Shown: positions 15,063 to 23,555, counted from the stretch's first letter. The stretch: DNA of 23,555 nt from Pirellulaceae bacterium (GCA_013002105.1 JABDKS010000743.1:1-23555), one strand, 5' to 3'. The notes: generated from the sequence alone by a model not told the origin. Numbers and translations: made by a program.

Positions 15063-16328
15063 CTAGGATCGCACCTCGCCCCAGAGTCGCAGCAATTCAA
15101 CGAGGTGTTCGACGGCTTGAGCCATCTCATCGAGGCAGGCGAATTCACCCAAGCTGTGGATATTGTGTTGACCGCTGGAAAGATTGGGTGTGGGCAGACC
15201 CTTTTCGGTCAATTGGCTGCCATCGGTGCCACCGCGGACGATTGTTTTTTTGCACTCGCGGCCAAGATTGGCGAACGCTTGTTCAGCCAACGTGATGGCT
15301 TCTGGCAAATCCGCGAGCCCTTCGCGGAGATTTCGATACTGGCCATGCACTTCCACTTCGACCGAGAGACCGGGAGTTCGTTCGGCGATCAAATCCGCCG
15401 TGTCATGAATCACGGTGGCATACTGATGCAGGTCCTCGGTTTCGAACGAGCGGAGGATCAATTCGACCGTCGCCTCGCCGACTCCCCCGGTGATCGCGTA
15501 GGGATGAATAAATCCTTCACGATCCTCGGTTGTTTCTGGTGTGCAGTTTTCTCGCGGTAGCGCGGCGACAAAGTCGGCAGCGGCTCGGATGGCATTAATC
15601 ATTCGATCTTTAGCGATCGCCGGATGAATATTGTGTCCGACAAAATGAACGCGAGCGGCGTCTGCCGAAAAGGTCTCGACGTCCAACATACCTGCGGCAC
15701 CACCGTCGATAGTGTACGCGACCGTCGCAGCCAGCTTTTGTAAATCGATCTTGTCGGTTCCACGACCGATTTCTTCGTCACACGTGAAGAGCACGCGAAC
15801 GGGACCGTGACTCAAGTGAGGGTTTTCGATCAACGTATGCGCAAGTTCCATGATGATTGCCACGCCGGCTTTGTCATCGCCGCCTAGCAGCGTGGTTCCA
15901 TCGCTCGTGATCAACGTCTTGCCAATCAATTCTGCCAAGGCGGGTGTCGCATCGACGCGGATCTGATTCCCTGCCGGCAGCGTGATATCGCCGCCAGCGT
16001 AGTTTTCGATGACCTGTGGATCGACATTGTCACCGGGTGCCTCGGGCGACGTATCGACGTGGGCGACCAATGCGACAGTTGGACCCTTGCCACCATTGGT
16101 CGCTGGTACCGTTGCACAGACCAACGCATGTTCGTCTTGGTGCGCGTCGTTGACCGACATGGCGATCAGTTCATCGCAAAGCAGGCGATTCAATTCCGCT
16201 TGTCCGGACGTGCTTGGATAGCAGGTATTGCTTGCGTCGGCCGCAGTGCCCACGCGTACATAACGTAAGAATCGCTCCAACAGACGTTCGCGGTTGATGT
16301 GGACAATGGGCTGGTTGGATTCAATCAT
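15063..16328 (-). CDS. pepT: Peptidase T (tripeptide aminopeptidase)
   Basis: The 421-residue M20-family metallopeptidase releases the N-terminal residue of tripeptides in the cytosol. The two-zinc ligands fit the E. coli PepT spacing exactly: H90 in ALVAHVDTSP (with D92 orienting), D152 in LLGGDDKAG, E185/E186 in FTCDEEIGRG, D208 in YTIDGG, and H391 in QHNIHSLGEF. The dimerisation domain lies between about 215 and 335. Length is a little over the 408 of E. coli, mostly at the N-terminus. It starts with ATG 16328 without an obvious Shine-Dalgarno site. It is divergent from the exonuclease gene and convergent with the phosphoesterase, so it is likely transcribed alone. Confidence 0.95.
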   Translation of the reverse strand: MIESNQPIVHINRERLLERFLRYVRVGTAADASNTCYPSTSGQAELNRLLCDELIAMSVNDAHQDEHALVCATVPATNGGKGPTVALVAHVDTSPEAPGDNVDPQVIENYAGGDITLPAGNQIRVDATPALAELIGKTLITSDGTTLLGGDDKAGVAIIMELAHTLIENPHLSHGPVRVLFTCDEEIGRGTDKIDLQKLAATVAYTIDGGAAGMLDVETFSADAARVHFVGHNIHPAIAKDRMINAIRAAADFVAALPRENCTPETTEDREGFIHPYAITGGVGEATVELILRSFETEDLHQYATVIHDTADLIAERTPGLSVEVEVHGQYRNLREGLADLPEAITLAEQAFANLGRECKKTIVRGGTDGSQLTEKGLPTPNLSSGQHNIHSLGEFACLDEMAQAVEHLVELLRLWGEVRS

Positions 16329-16405
16329 GGTGTTGCTGTCGAAATAGGTCCGTGTGACGATGGTTGGGCTGTGGTAAGTTGTAAGCTACTGAACGACTTT
16401 TCCAA

Positions 16406-16443
16406 GTCGACCCGACGCGTAGCCAGCCAGGTCGACCCGACGC
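16406..16443. repeat. Two 13-bp direct repeats in the pepT/exonuclease gap
   Basis: GTCGACCCGACGC occurs at 16406-16418 and 16431-16443, 25 bp apart start to start. Each copy contains a small dyad GTCG-ACC-CGAC. The second copy ends 9 bases before the exonuclease ATG. Position in a divergent gap suggests a possible operator pair. Confidence 0.7.
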
Positions 16444-16452
16444 AGAACTGAC

Positions 16453-17283
16453 ATGGTGATGGCAGATAAAGTAACGCATCTGATTTTTGACGCGGAAAGT
16501 ATCGCCGATGGTGAACTGATTGCGAAAGTGCGCTATTCGGGCGAGGGTTTATCGCCCGAACAGGCGATCGCGAAGTATCAAGCGGAGCTCATGGAACAAA
16601 AAGGAACAACCTTTATTCCTCATACGTTTCAGGTCCCGATCGCTGTGGTGATCGCAAAGGTCAAAGAGGACTTTTCGTTGCTGGACATTGTCTCGCTGGA
16701 CGAACCCGAGTTTCGATCACACGTGATCACGGCCCATTTTTGGAAAGGTTGGGAAGTGTATCGGCGGCCCCAGTGGGTGACGTTCAATGGTCGATCGTTC
16801 GATATCCCGCTCATGGAATTGGCCGCCTATCGATATGGGATCTCGTTACCGAAATGGTTTACCGGTGAAGGTTACAAATCGCCTCGAAACCGCTTTAACA
16901 TCAATTCACATCTCGATTTACAGGAGCTGCTCACCAATTTCGGGGCGGCCCGTTTCAATGGAGGGTTGAATCTGGCGACGCAATTACTGGGCAAACCAGG
17001 CAAAATGAATCTCTGTGGGGACCAGGTTCAACAGCAATACGACGACGGTGATCTGCAATCGATCAGCGATTATTGCCGTTGCGACGTGTTGGATACGTAC
17101 TTCGTTTTCTTGCGGTCGATGGTGCTAACGGGACGATTGACGTTGGAACGTGAGATCGAGATTGTCGCGGATGCCAAATCGTGGATCCAGGAGCGGGCCG
17201 ACGGCTGCGCAGCGTACACGTCCTATTTAGAAAACTGGGACGATTGGCACGATCCGTGGGAAGCCGAAGAACTGGTATCGTGA
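16453..17283 (+). CDS. DEDDy 3'-5' exonuclease, PolB-exo2 family
   Basis: The 276-residue protein has the three exonuclease motifs of the DnaQ-like superfamily as arranged in the DNA_pol_B_exo2 family. Exo I is IFDAES (D13, E15), exo II is VTFNGRSFDIPL (N112, D117), and exo III is YCRCDVLDTY (Y207, D211, D214 in the same helix). The Y-x3-D spacing makes it DEDDy type. It should remove nucleotides from the 3' end of DNA, but it has no polymerase domain and its physiological role is unknown. A C-terminal acidic, tryptophan-rich tail (ENWDDWHDPWEAEE) is notable. Start is either ATG 16453 or ATG 16459 (MVMADK); neither has a ribosome-binding site. Two GTCGAC-containing direct repeats precede it. 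Confidence 0.9.
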   Translation: MVMADKVTHLIFDAESIADGELIAKVRYSGEGLSPEQAIAKYQAELMEQKGTTFIPHTFQVPIAVVIAKVKEDFSLLDIVSLDEPEFRSHVITAHFWKGWEVYRRPQWVTFNGRSFDIPLMELAAYRYGISLPKWFTGEGYKSPRNRFNINSHLDLQELLTNFGAARFNGGLNLATQLLGKPGKMNLCGDQVQQQYDDGDLQSISDYCRCDVLDTYFVFLRSMVLTGRLTLEREIEIVADAKSWIQERADGCAAYTSYLENWDDWHDPWEAEELVS

Positions 17284-17292
17284 AACATTTGC

Positions 17293-17330
17293 GTGAAACG
17301 AAGTCGCAAATTGCCAGAAAGCCGTTTCGC
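17293..17330 (+). terminator. Weak hairpin after the exonuclease gene
   Basis: GTGAAACG (17293-17300) can pair with CGTTTCGC (17323-17330), with one wobble, around a 22-base loop. It starts 9 bases after the stop codon. The loop is long and there is no T-run, so this is a weak candidate. Confidence 0.25.
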
Positions 17331-17456
17331 TAGCGTTTGATCTGTCTTTACGTTGGATGCTTTCTCTTTGTAGGGTTTCCCATGGTCGGCGACTCTGTGA
17401 ATAGGAATTCCATCGTCTTGCCGAGCCCTTTTTTTCCGTAAAACAAGAAACCGTTG

Positions 17457-20400
17457 ATGGCCAGGCAAGGATGTCTTCGCCAATCGAATTGTTCTTTACG
17501 CTCGCTGCTACGAGCGACGCGCCTCGCGTGCGCTTTGCTAATCACGGTTGCCTTGCCCGCTTCTGATTCCCTTGCGCAGTCGCCTGCTGATACGAATACG
17601 GCCGTCGAGTCGCCCGAGCAATTGTCGCAATATCCGGTCGACGCCCGATTGCAAATGGTGTGGTCCGCACCGCGAGTTCGTCACTGGCACATACGATTTT
17701 CGGTCGCCGAATCAGATCACGGACATTTTTCGGAACTAACAAATTTCTGCGACTCCGATGCAACCACGGGTGCTTATGAAGTCGCCGCAGACGGCCGATC
17801 GATTACGTTTGCACCACGTCGCGGATTGGCAGATGGCGAATTTCAAGTTCGATTCCAAGGCGAATCGGTTACACGCTTGCAGGTCGAGGTACTGGAGCGA
17901 TCGCATCGGCAGGTCGTTGGAGAATCAGCCAATGCGAATGAGAACCACTCCACCACGATCGATGTTGCATCGCTCATTGCCGGAGCACATGCGGGGCCAC
18001 CTGACGGTGCTTCTGCCAAGTGGTCTTTGCGTCGATTGCCGTACGACACGATCCGTGTCGAATTCGGAAACGCCAATCGAGTAGTCACGAGCAACCAAGA
18101 ACTTGATTTGACTGTTAGAGCAAATGGTTTGATGGTGGCAAAGTCGAAGCGTCTTTCATTGCACTACGAACTATTTCGAGTTCAGGACGGCAAGTCGGTT
18201 GCCCAACAAACCCATACGTTGCAATTGGATGCCGATGGCAACTCTCAGACCGCCAGTATGTCGGGCAAAGCGCCGGCGCAACCAGGCGTGTACGAGGCAC
18301 GGTGGCGACTGAGCGACGATTCGGACAAGAGTTGGATGTCGTTGCGGCGTTCGTCTCCGCCACTGGCCCAACGTGGCGCAACGATTCTGGTGCTGCCGCC
18401 CGCATCCACTGCGTCCGACCGAGGCCACGATGTATCCTTGCATTGGCAATCGGTGGCAAAAATCGAGCCGGCCAAACGGCCCGGATGGGACTTGAAGCAA
18501 TGGTTGCCGTCGACTGGATTTAAGTACACCCCACGCAGCCTTTCATCACGGGGTCCGGGTCTGGAGCAGGCGAAACACGACAACGAAGCGGTCTCGATCC
18601 TGGATCCCAAAAGCACCTATGCGACGCAGTTGCCGAAATTGGTCGCGAATCTGCCGCATCGGTTTACGGTTCGATATCCCTCGGGACAGCGAATGCGATT
18701 GAAAGTCGAGATCGCTACATCGGATCGATTCAACGACATCAAACGCACGATATTCCTGACGGACTTGCCGACCATCGGAACCACCGATCCTTGGCAAACG
18801 CAATCCTTTTTGCATTATCCAGTCTCCGACAACGAATTCATTCGGTTGACCAACGTGACCGACGATCAGCTCGTATCGTTCGCTTCGATTCAGATCGATA
18901 ACGTTCGCGATTCGACGGTACCGGAACAGTCGAATCCGACAGAAGCGTTGCGAACTGTGATCCTGCAGCTCAACGAATTTCAGTGGATCGATGATCTGGC
19001 GGGCGATGTAATCGCTGGTGTTGGACCGTCATTTCATCCAGAAGCCAAAGCGATGCACAAGCTGTACGTTGCCACTGAGCGACTGAAAACCTATTCGAAA
19101 CTGGCTGGTTACAACGCACTGATGGTGCCGGGAAATGTCGGCGGACGTTGTTGGTATCAATGCGATGCGTTCAAGCCGGTCCGCAAATACGATCCGTATG
19201 CAGCGGATTTTTTGCAAGTGTTCTTGCAGCTAATGAATCGAGACACGTTGCGCATTTATGTTGGTGTGGATCCAACGATCGATCTGGCCGATGTGGAAGC
19301 AAAAATTCGCAAGCCGGCCTCCAATTCGGCATCGTATTTACGATTCAGCGGACTTCGCGTCCGAGCGAATCAATACGATTTGATGCAGGATGACGTAGGT
19401 GTCAGTCTTGCCAACTGGGTTTCCCAGCTCGATCGCCAATGCGAAGTGAATCCTTGTTATGCGGGCGTCGTCATTTCGTGCCGCGAAGGCAGTCACACCA
19501 GTCCTATCCAGTGCGATCAAGTTCTTAACGAGCCAACATTGCGACGATTTGCCTCCGATGTGGATGCTGCTCGATCCTCCGACTCGATCGCGGCGTTGCG
19601 GACTTGGACGGACGGTGATGGGCGAGACGCGTTGCAGTTTTGGTGCCAATCACAGTCCGCCAAGGTTTATCGTCAGCTTGCTGCGTCGACCCACGCGGAG
19701 ATCTTGCTGGTGGATGGTCATCTACCTCGTTCGGCCAACGAGTCCGACACCTGGACCGTCGTTGCCGACCTTCGTCGCGAACTGGGTGCACCCATCCATT
19801 TGAAGGAGGATCTCGATCCAAAGGGTTTCGCTGCGGGGATCGTCGGACACGCATCTCTGTCAGACCAGAAAATACACCCTGCGCACAGTCCACCGTTGCT
19901 GGCGGATTTAACCAGTGCGGTCGAATCCATTGATCCGACGGTTCTAATCGTTGATGAACGCAAACTGGCAGGTGTTTGGTGCGAGGAACTAGCCGCTTCG
20001 CTGCGGCACTTTGCTCAGTTACCAAATCAAACATTGACGGATGTGAAAGGCTCGGATCCCGGTGTCAAAACCACACAAGTTCGGTGCGGATATCACAACG
20101 GAAAGTCGGTCTTGTTGATCGCCAACACTGCTCCCTGGGCATCCGAGATCGAAGTTGATTGTCATGAGACATTGAATTGGCAGAGTGTCACGGCGGATGG
20201 TCCAACGCCGGACAACCGAGTTACAGAATCATGGAGTCAGCGAGACAAGGTTATCAAGGCGACGCTGGCGCCGGGGCGAATGCTGGTGCTGACCGCGCCA
20301 ACCAATTCGCACGCGATCCCGATTCACGCGTGGACTTCGCAAGTCAGCGGCGGCGAAAAAACGATGACCGAAATCAATTCTAGTGTCACCAAAGTTGTCA

Positions 20401-21161
20401 AACGAATTGGGAGTCTTGCCGATCCACAGAACTATTCTGCTTTATCCAACGGCGGCTTTGAACAAAGCGGCGGCGTTGGAATTCCTGGATGGATGCATAC
20501 TCAGTACCCCACCAATGCCGTTCGAATCGACGATTCAGAAGCGGTCCAAGGGCGTCAAAGTGTGATGTTGACCACCGATTCGCGGACAGCGGGACGTACG
20601 TGGATTGTCAGTGAACAGTTGAAACCCCCGCAATCGGGGCGTTTGGCTGTGTCGCTAGCGTGTCGGGGCGAATTGGTCCAATCCGATGCCACCAGTCATC
20701 GTTTGCGGGTATCGATCGAAGGAACCCGTGACTCCGAACCCATTCGGCAGACACAACAATTCGAGATTCCACGCGATGGTCAATGGCAGCCAAGAAGGAT
20801 CGTTTTAGAAGCCAATGGAGTCGATCCGACGACGGTGCAGTCGATTCGATTAACCATTGATAGTTTGTCACCCGGTCGCGTCTGGATTGATGATGTTCAT
20901 CTGCATGACTGGTTTCCGATGGCAAACGAGCGGCGTGATCTGCAAGGAGAAGCATTCATGGCCGTACAAGGATTACAGCAAGGAAATTTGACGCCGGTTG
21001 CTCAACTGTTGCAAAATTATTGGGCCCAGTACCTGTTGAACCAGCAAGACGCGGTTGTCGTAAAACCGCTTCCGGTATCCCATCCAGTTCGAAGGCGATC
21101 AGAACCACCCAATGTTGCTGATCGTATCAAGAGTTGGATACCCCGCCCTTTACGGTTTTAA
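17457..21161 (+). CDS. Very large secreted protein with C-terminal carbohydrate-binding-like domain
   Basis: From ATG 17457 there are 1234 residues. The start has a basic stretch and a hydrophobic signal core (LACALLITVALPASDSLAQ), with likely cleavage after LAQ, so it is exported. Beta-rich N-terminal regions lead to a middle segment (about 495-600) with EALRTVILQLNEFQWIDD and TYSKLAGYNALMVPGN, which resembles strand-helix units of a glycoside-hydrolase-like barrel. A jelly-roll-like domain at about 998-1150 starts NGGFEQSGGVGIPGWM and ends GRVWIDDVHLHDWF, a pattern common to carbohydrate-binding modules. I do not see a confident catalytic pair, so enzyme activity is unproven. A TTG three bases earlier is also in frame. 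The following gene starts 62 bp later, on the same strand, with a good ribosome-binding site. Confidence 0.8.
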   Translation: MARQGCLRQSNCSLRSLLRATRLACALLITVALPASDSLAQSPADTNTAVESPEQLSQYPVDARLQMVWSAPRVRHWHIRFSVAESDHGHFSELTNFCDSDATTGAYEVAADGRSITFAPRRGLADGEFQVRFQGESVTRLQVEVLERSHRQVVGESANANENHSTTIDVASLIAGAHAGPPDGASAKWSLRRLPYDTIRVEFGNANRVVTSNQELDLTVRANGLMVAKSKRLSLHYELFRVQDGKSVAQQTHTLQLDADGNSQTASMSGKAPAQPGVYEARWRLSDDSDKSWMSLRRSSPPLAQRGATILVLPPASTASDRGHDVSLHWQSVAKIEPAKRPGWDLKQWLPSTGFKYTPRSLSSRGPGLEQAKHDNEAVSILDPKSTYATQLPKLVANLPHRFTVRYPSGQRMRLKVEIATSDRFNDIKRTIFLTDLPTIGTTDPWQTQSFLHYPVSDNEFIRLTNVTDDQLVSFASIQIDNVRDSTVPEQSNPTEALRTVILQLNEFQWIDDLAGDVIAGVGPSFHPEAKAMHKLYVATERLKTYSKLAGYNALMVPGNVGGRCWYQCDAFKPVRKYDPYAADFLQVFLQLMNRDTLRIYVGVDPTIDLADVEAKIRKPASNSASYLRFSGLRVRANQYDLMQDDVGVSLANWVSQLDRQCEVNPCYAGVVISCREGSHTSPIQCDQVLNEPTLRRFASDVDAARSSDSIAALRTWTDGDGRDALQFWCQSQSAKVYRQLAASTHAEILLVDGHLPRSANESDTWTVVADLRRELGAPIHLKEDLDPKGFAAGIVGHASLSDQKIHPAHSPPLLADLTSAVESIDPTVLIVDERKLAGVWCEELAASLRHFAQLPNQTLTDVKGSDPGVKTTQVRCGYHNGKSVLLIANTAPWASEIEVDCHETLNWQSVTADGPTPDNRVTESWSQRDKVIKATLAPGRMLVLTAPTNSHAIPIHAWTSQVSGGEKTMTEINSSVTKVVKRIGSLADPQNYSALSNGGFEQSGGVGIPGWMHTQYPTNAVRIDDSEAVQGRQSVMLTTDSRTAGRTWIVSEQLKPPQSGRLAVSLACRGELVQSDATSHRLRVSIEGTRDSEPIRQTQQFEIPRDGQWQPRRIVLEANGVDPTTVQSIRLTIDSLSPGRVWIDDVHLHDWFPMANERRDLQGEAFMAVQGLQQGNLTPVAQLLQNYWAQYLLNQQDAVVVKPLPVSHPVRRRSEPPNVADRIKSWIPRPLRF

Positions 21162-21207
21162 ACGAACGTTCTGAAAAAGCGAAATTGCCATGCTTAGGAC
21201 TTGGCTC

Positions 21208-21214
21208 AAGGAGA
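21208..21214 (+). promoter_or_regulatory. Ribosome-binding site that fixes the start of the next gene
   Basis: AAGGAGA ends nine bases before ATG 21224, near the best spacing. It argues for 21224 over the upstream in-frame start at 21134, which would overlap the preceding gene by 28 bp and add 30 residues without a clear signal. Confidence 0.7.
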
Positions 21215-21223
21215 TCGAACAGT

Positions 21224-21997
21224 ATGCGACGATGGACGAAACGAATCGCGGTCGCCCTGGTTCTATTTGCAGTGATCGGATCACTGGCCAGTTACTGGGC
21301 GATCCAACAGACGAAATATGTTCCGGAGTTCTATTCGCGTGCGTCGCAACGGTTGCCTGCCCAGACGATCGAGGCAAGTCAACGTTTGCAACACGGCGTC
21401 GAAAAACTGCGAAACGATGCAGGTCAATTGGGTTCCTGGCGGGCGTCGTTCAGTGACGCAGAGATCAATGCATGGTTGGTCGAAGAACTTCCTAAGCGGT
21501 TTCCAAGGTTGTTAAAACGTGGCGTTGAAGACCCGCGTATTGTGATCGAAGATGGGCGCGTCCTTGTCGCAGCGCGTTACAAAGATCGGCGATTTGACAC
21601 CATTGTGTCTTTTGAGGTCGAAGCGGAACTGACCGAACAGGCGAATATGTTGGCGCTGCGACTGAAAAATCTTCGCGCCGGGGCACTGCCGCTTCCGTTG
21701 AGCAAGTTTGTCAAAGGGATCACTCGTGAGGCAGCCCGCGGCAACATCGATGTGCGCTGGGACATGACCGAAACCGGGCCGATCGCGTTGGTGACCGTTC
21801 CGCGCGATGACCCTCGCTTTGTGATGACTCCGGTGATCGTTGAATCGCTTCGTCTGGCCGAAGGCGATTTGATATTGTCCGGACACACCGGCGCATTGGC
21901 CGAAAAAGCTTTTTCGCCACGCGGTCCTATCTACCGGTTCGTTTCTTATCGGCATTCGGATAGACACAGCCGCCAGAAGTCATCGGCACTGCGATAA
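21224..21997 (+). CDS. Membrane-anchored protein, partner of the large secreted protein
   Basis: The 257-residue product starts MRRWTKR and has one hydrophobic helix at about 8-29 (IAVALVLFAVIGSLASYWAI), so it is anchored with most of the chain outside the cytoplasm. Recognisable but unassigned pieces are YVPEFYSRA just after the helix, FSDAEINAWLVEELPKRFP at about 77-95, and a regular strand pattern afterwards (RIVIEDGRVLVAARY, TIVSFEVEAELTE). No family function is known to me. It lies 62 bp after the 1234-residue gene and is probably co-transcribed. Its last 52 bp overlap the end of the LigD-PE-like gene on the other strand. Confidence 0.8.
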   Translation: MRRWTKRIAVALVLFAVIGSLASYWAIQQTKYVPEFYSRASQRLPAQTIEASQRLQHGVEKLRNDAGQLGSWRASFSDAEINAWLVEELPKRFPRLLKRGVEDPRIVIEDGRVLVAARYKDRRFDTIVSFEVEAELTEQANMLALRLKNLRAGALPLPLSKFVKGITREAARGNIDVRWDMTETGPIALVTVPRDDPRFVMTPVIVESLRLAEGDLILSGHTGALAEKAFSPRGPIYRFVSYRHSDRHSRQKSSALR

Positions 21998-22365
21998 AGT
22001 TCGAGCGACAGTTGATGTGCTACCTGTTCGCAGTCGCGCCAACAGAGAGTCGCGCGAAACGTTTCGTCGGTGAACTCCGCTAACTGATAATCACCGCGGA
22101 TGACTTGCGAAACCGATCCTCGATCGTTTCCAATGTCGCCTTCGATCTCCAGATACTCCAAGCGATGATCGGGCAGTCGACGCGCGTCCAGGCTCACTTC
22201 GCCACGCAGCGACACGATGGGTGCGGTCGCCCAGGTCTTCAGAGTATTGTCGTATTGAAACATCCAGTCAAAATGGTCGCCGCCGGCGCCGGCAACCGCT
22301 TTTGCGTCGTTGCGACGCGACCAAAGAGGGCCGACGGCATAATTCAGTAGGACAAAGGGCGGCAT
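21946..22365 (-). CDS. LigD 3'-phosphoesterase-like protein, degenerate active site
   Basis: The 139-residue protein resembles the stand-alone planctomycete version of the LigD N-terminal phosphoesterase domain. GDHFDWMF (H31, D33) fits the H-x-D metal/catalytic motif, LKTWAT fits the LxxWxx strand, and LPDHRLEYLEIEGDIGNDRG (H67) fits the DHxxxYxxxEG block, followed by an RGDY segment. In LigD this domain removes 3'-phosphates or ribonucleotides from DNA ends. Here the earlier histidine, expected near residue 8 in a xxEH context, is not seen (FVLLNYAVG), and an insertion of about 15 residues precedes HFD. Activity is therefore doubtful. It follows the TPR gene after a 71-bp gap and overlaps the plus-strand gene at its 3' end by 52 bp. 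Confidence 0.65.
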   Translation of the reverse strand: MPPFVLLNYAVGPLWSRRNDAKAVAGAGGDHFDWMFQYDNTLKTWATAPIVSLRGEVSLDARRLPDHRLEYLEIEGDIGNDRGSVSQVIRGDYQLAEFTDETFRATLCWRDCEQVAHQLSLELYRSADDFWRLCLSECR

Positions 22366-22436
22366 GACGATGTGCGTTGATCGATTGGGGCTGCTCGATA
22401 CGAGGTCGACGCCGGGGCAGGAAATTTGGTTTCAAA

Positions 22437-23555
22437 CTACGGGCTGGATGCGGATTTGTATTGCAGTGCATGCTGCGGATTCGATGGCGGATCGGTCAAT
22501 AGAATATACTTGGCCCGGCGGCTTGCTTGCTCCGGATCGCCGCTGTGCCGCAACAATTCAATCGCGGCGATTTTTGCTTCGTGCCAACGATCGCTACCTT
22601 TTGGCAAACCACTAGCTAATCGATCCCATATCTTGATGGCTTCGGTTTGATCGTCGCGTCGATTCGTCGACGCCAAGGCGCGGGCTAGCTTTCGCCACAG
22701 TTCTCCGGGTTGTTGGGATGTTTGGGCTGCAGATTCAATCGCGTCGATAGCTTGTTTTGTTTGGTTGTTCCAAATCAGCACGGCGGCTTGTTGTGGCGGC
22801 GACTGCCCAGGCCAGCTGAGCAGCGTTTGGGCGACGGCGGATCGTCGTTTGGGATCAAGGGTCGCATCACGCATGAGCCGCCATTGAGCTGCCTGCAACC
22901 GTTGCGCCGGCGGGGCAGCGAGCCCGGCTGACTCCGTCGGTCGGCGCCGCCATGCCAGTAGAGCCGCTGCGAATTGCTGCTCAGCCGTGGTGGCTTGAAT
23001 CGTTGCGGGTAAACTGTCCAGCGAATCGGGCTCAATCAGATAGACGGCCGCCAGAGGGTATCTTTCTGCAATGTTCGAATGCTTTAACAAGGGTGCAAAA
23101 GCCGATTCGAACGTCTCAATCCACTGCTCTGTCTGGGACGGGTCACTGTTGTGAATCAAATTCATCCACAATGACAATGCATGATCCACTTGTAACACGG
23201 TGGACGAACTATTGAGAAAGCTGGTGGCCTGTTTGGCGGCATCCTCGGCTCGGCCCTGTCGCGTTAATAGCGTGATCAGCCAACGTCGTGCCTGTTGCGC
23301 CGCGGAACTGTCCGGCCATTGCTGATGTGCTTGGATCAGCAATCGTTCGATCGTCTTGGTGATTTTGGGCTGATCGACCTGGCTCAGTAAGACGGCGGCT
23401 TGTAAATGCGCAGCAGCGGCATCTTTGACATTTGGATGTGCAACCGCGATCCGCGATAAGACCGATGCGGCATCTTCGACACGCTGTGCTTTCAGTAATG
23501 CAGCGGCAGATTCCATGGCATAGTTCAGCGCGAGCTGGGAATCGGATTCTGCATC
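22437..23555 (-). CDS. TPR-like helical-repeat protein, N-terminus outside the window
   Basis: The frame is open to the window edge, giving 372 residues of a longer protein. It consists of paired helices with Ala, Leu and Arg at repeated positions, for example LLKAQRVEDAASVLSRIAVAH and LLTRQGRAEDAAKQATSFL (each a TPR-like helix pair), and a C-terminal run EAKIAAIELLRHSGDPEQAS followed by AKYILLTDPP. The 13 residues ahead of the ATG at 23516 (DAESDSQLALNYA) continue the repeat pattern, so that ATG is internal. It is probably a scaffold for protein contacts, perhaps exported, but the start cannot be judged. It is the upstream member of a likely pair with the LigD-PE-like gene. Confidence 0.8.
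   Translation of the reverse strand, partial: DAESDSQLALNYAMESAAALLKAQRVEDAASVLSRIAVAHPNVKDAAAAHLQAAVLLSQVDQPKITKTIERLLIQAHQQWPDSSAAQQARRWLITLLTRQGRAEDAAKQATSFLNSSSTVLQVDHALSLWMNLIHNSDPSQTEQWIETFESAFAPLLKHSNIAERYPLAAVYLIEPDSLDSLPATIQATTAEQQFAAALLAWRRRPTESAGLAAPPAQRLQAAQWRLMRDATLDPKRRSAVAQTLLSWPGQSPPQQAAVLIWNNQTKQAIDAIESAAQTSQQPGELWRKLARALASTNRRDDQTEAIKIWDRLASGLPKGSDRWHEAKIAAIELLRHSGDPEQASRRAKYILLTDPPSNPQHALQYKSASSP

Overview
The window looks like a chromosomal segment of a planctomycete, most likely a Pirellulaceae (Rhodopirellula-like) bacterium. This rests on the mid-50s GC impression, a DUF1559 pseudopilin-like protein beside a small transthyretin-like lipoprotein, tandem GYF_2 domains on a membrane protein, a stand-alone LigD-phosphoesterase-like protein, weak use of Shine-Dalgarno sites, and long secreted proteins of unknown function. 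No phage, integrase, transposase, CRISPR, rRNA or tRNA signal was seen. The layout reads as ordinary core and lineage-specific chromosome rather than an island.

Layout. 1-58: C-terminal tail of an upstream gene (+). 290-2497 (+): FdhF/YdeP-family molybdopterin oxidoreductase. 2687-4927 (+): 746-residue membrane-anchored coiled-coil protein, followed by the clearest intrinsic terminator in the window (4959-4984). 5277-6647 (+): BCS1-like AAA+ ATPase whose stop codon lies inside a 4 x 20 bp tandem repeat. 6970-7458 (+): small lipoprotein, convergent with 7502-8560 (-), a DUF1559 protein. 8780-10363 (+): GYF-GYF-TM protein, convergent with a two-gene minus-strand operon (12472-10431) encoding a membrane-anchored von Willebrand A protein and a secreted helical protein, joined by a TTGA stop/start overlap. 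12777-13979 (+): metK, with a long inverted repeat upstream and a strong hairpin downstream. 14134-14994 (+): calcineurin-like phosphoesterase, convergent with pepT (16328-15063, -) across a cluster of TTCAC/GTGAA palindromes. 16453-17283 (+): PolB-exo2-type DEDDy exonuclease. 17457-21161 (+) and 21224-21997 (+): a very large secreted protein and a membrane-anchored partner. 23555-22437 and 22365-21946 (-): a TPR protein cut by the window edge and a degenerate LigD-PE-like protein whose 3' end overlaps the preceding plus-strand gene by 52 bp.

How the genes work together. Only metK (SAM synthesis), pepT (tripeptide turnover), the exonuclease and the YdeP-type oxidoreductase have clear biochemical assignments. 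No single pathway ties the window together. The credible operons are VWA + helical-repeat protein, the 1234-aa secreted protein + 257-aa membrane protein, and TPR + LigD-PE-like protein.

Limits. All family calls come from reading motifs by eye. I saw no convincing new multi-gene system. The less ordinary items are the metK leader inverted repeat, the palindrome cluster at 14991-15043, the BCS1-like ATPase with a modified sensor/Arg region, and the LigD-PE-like protein lacking the usual first histidine.
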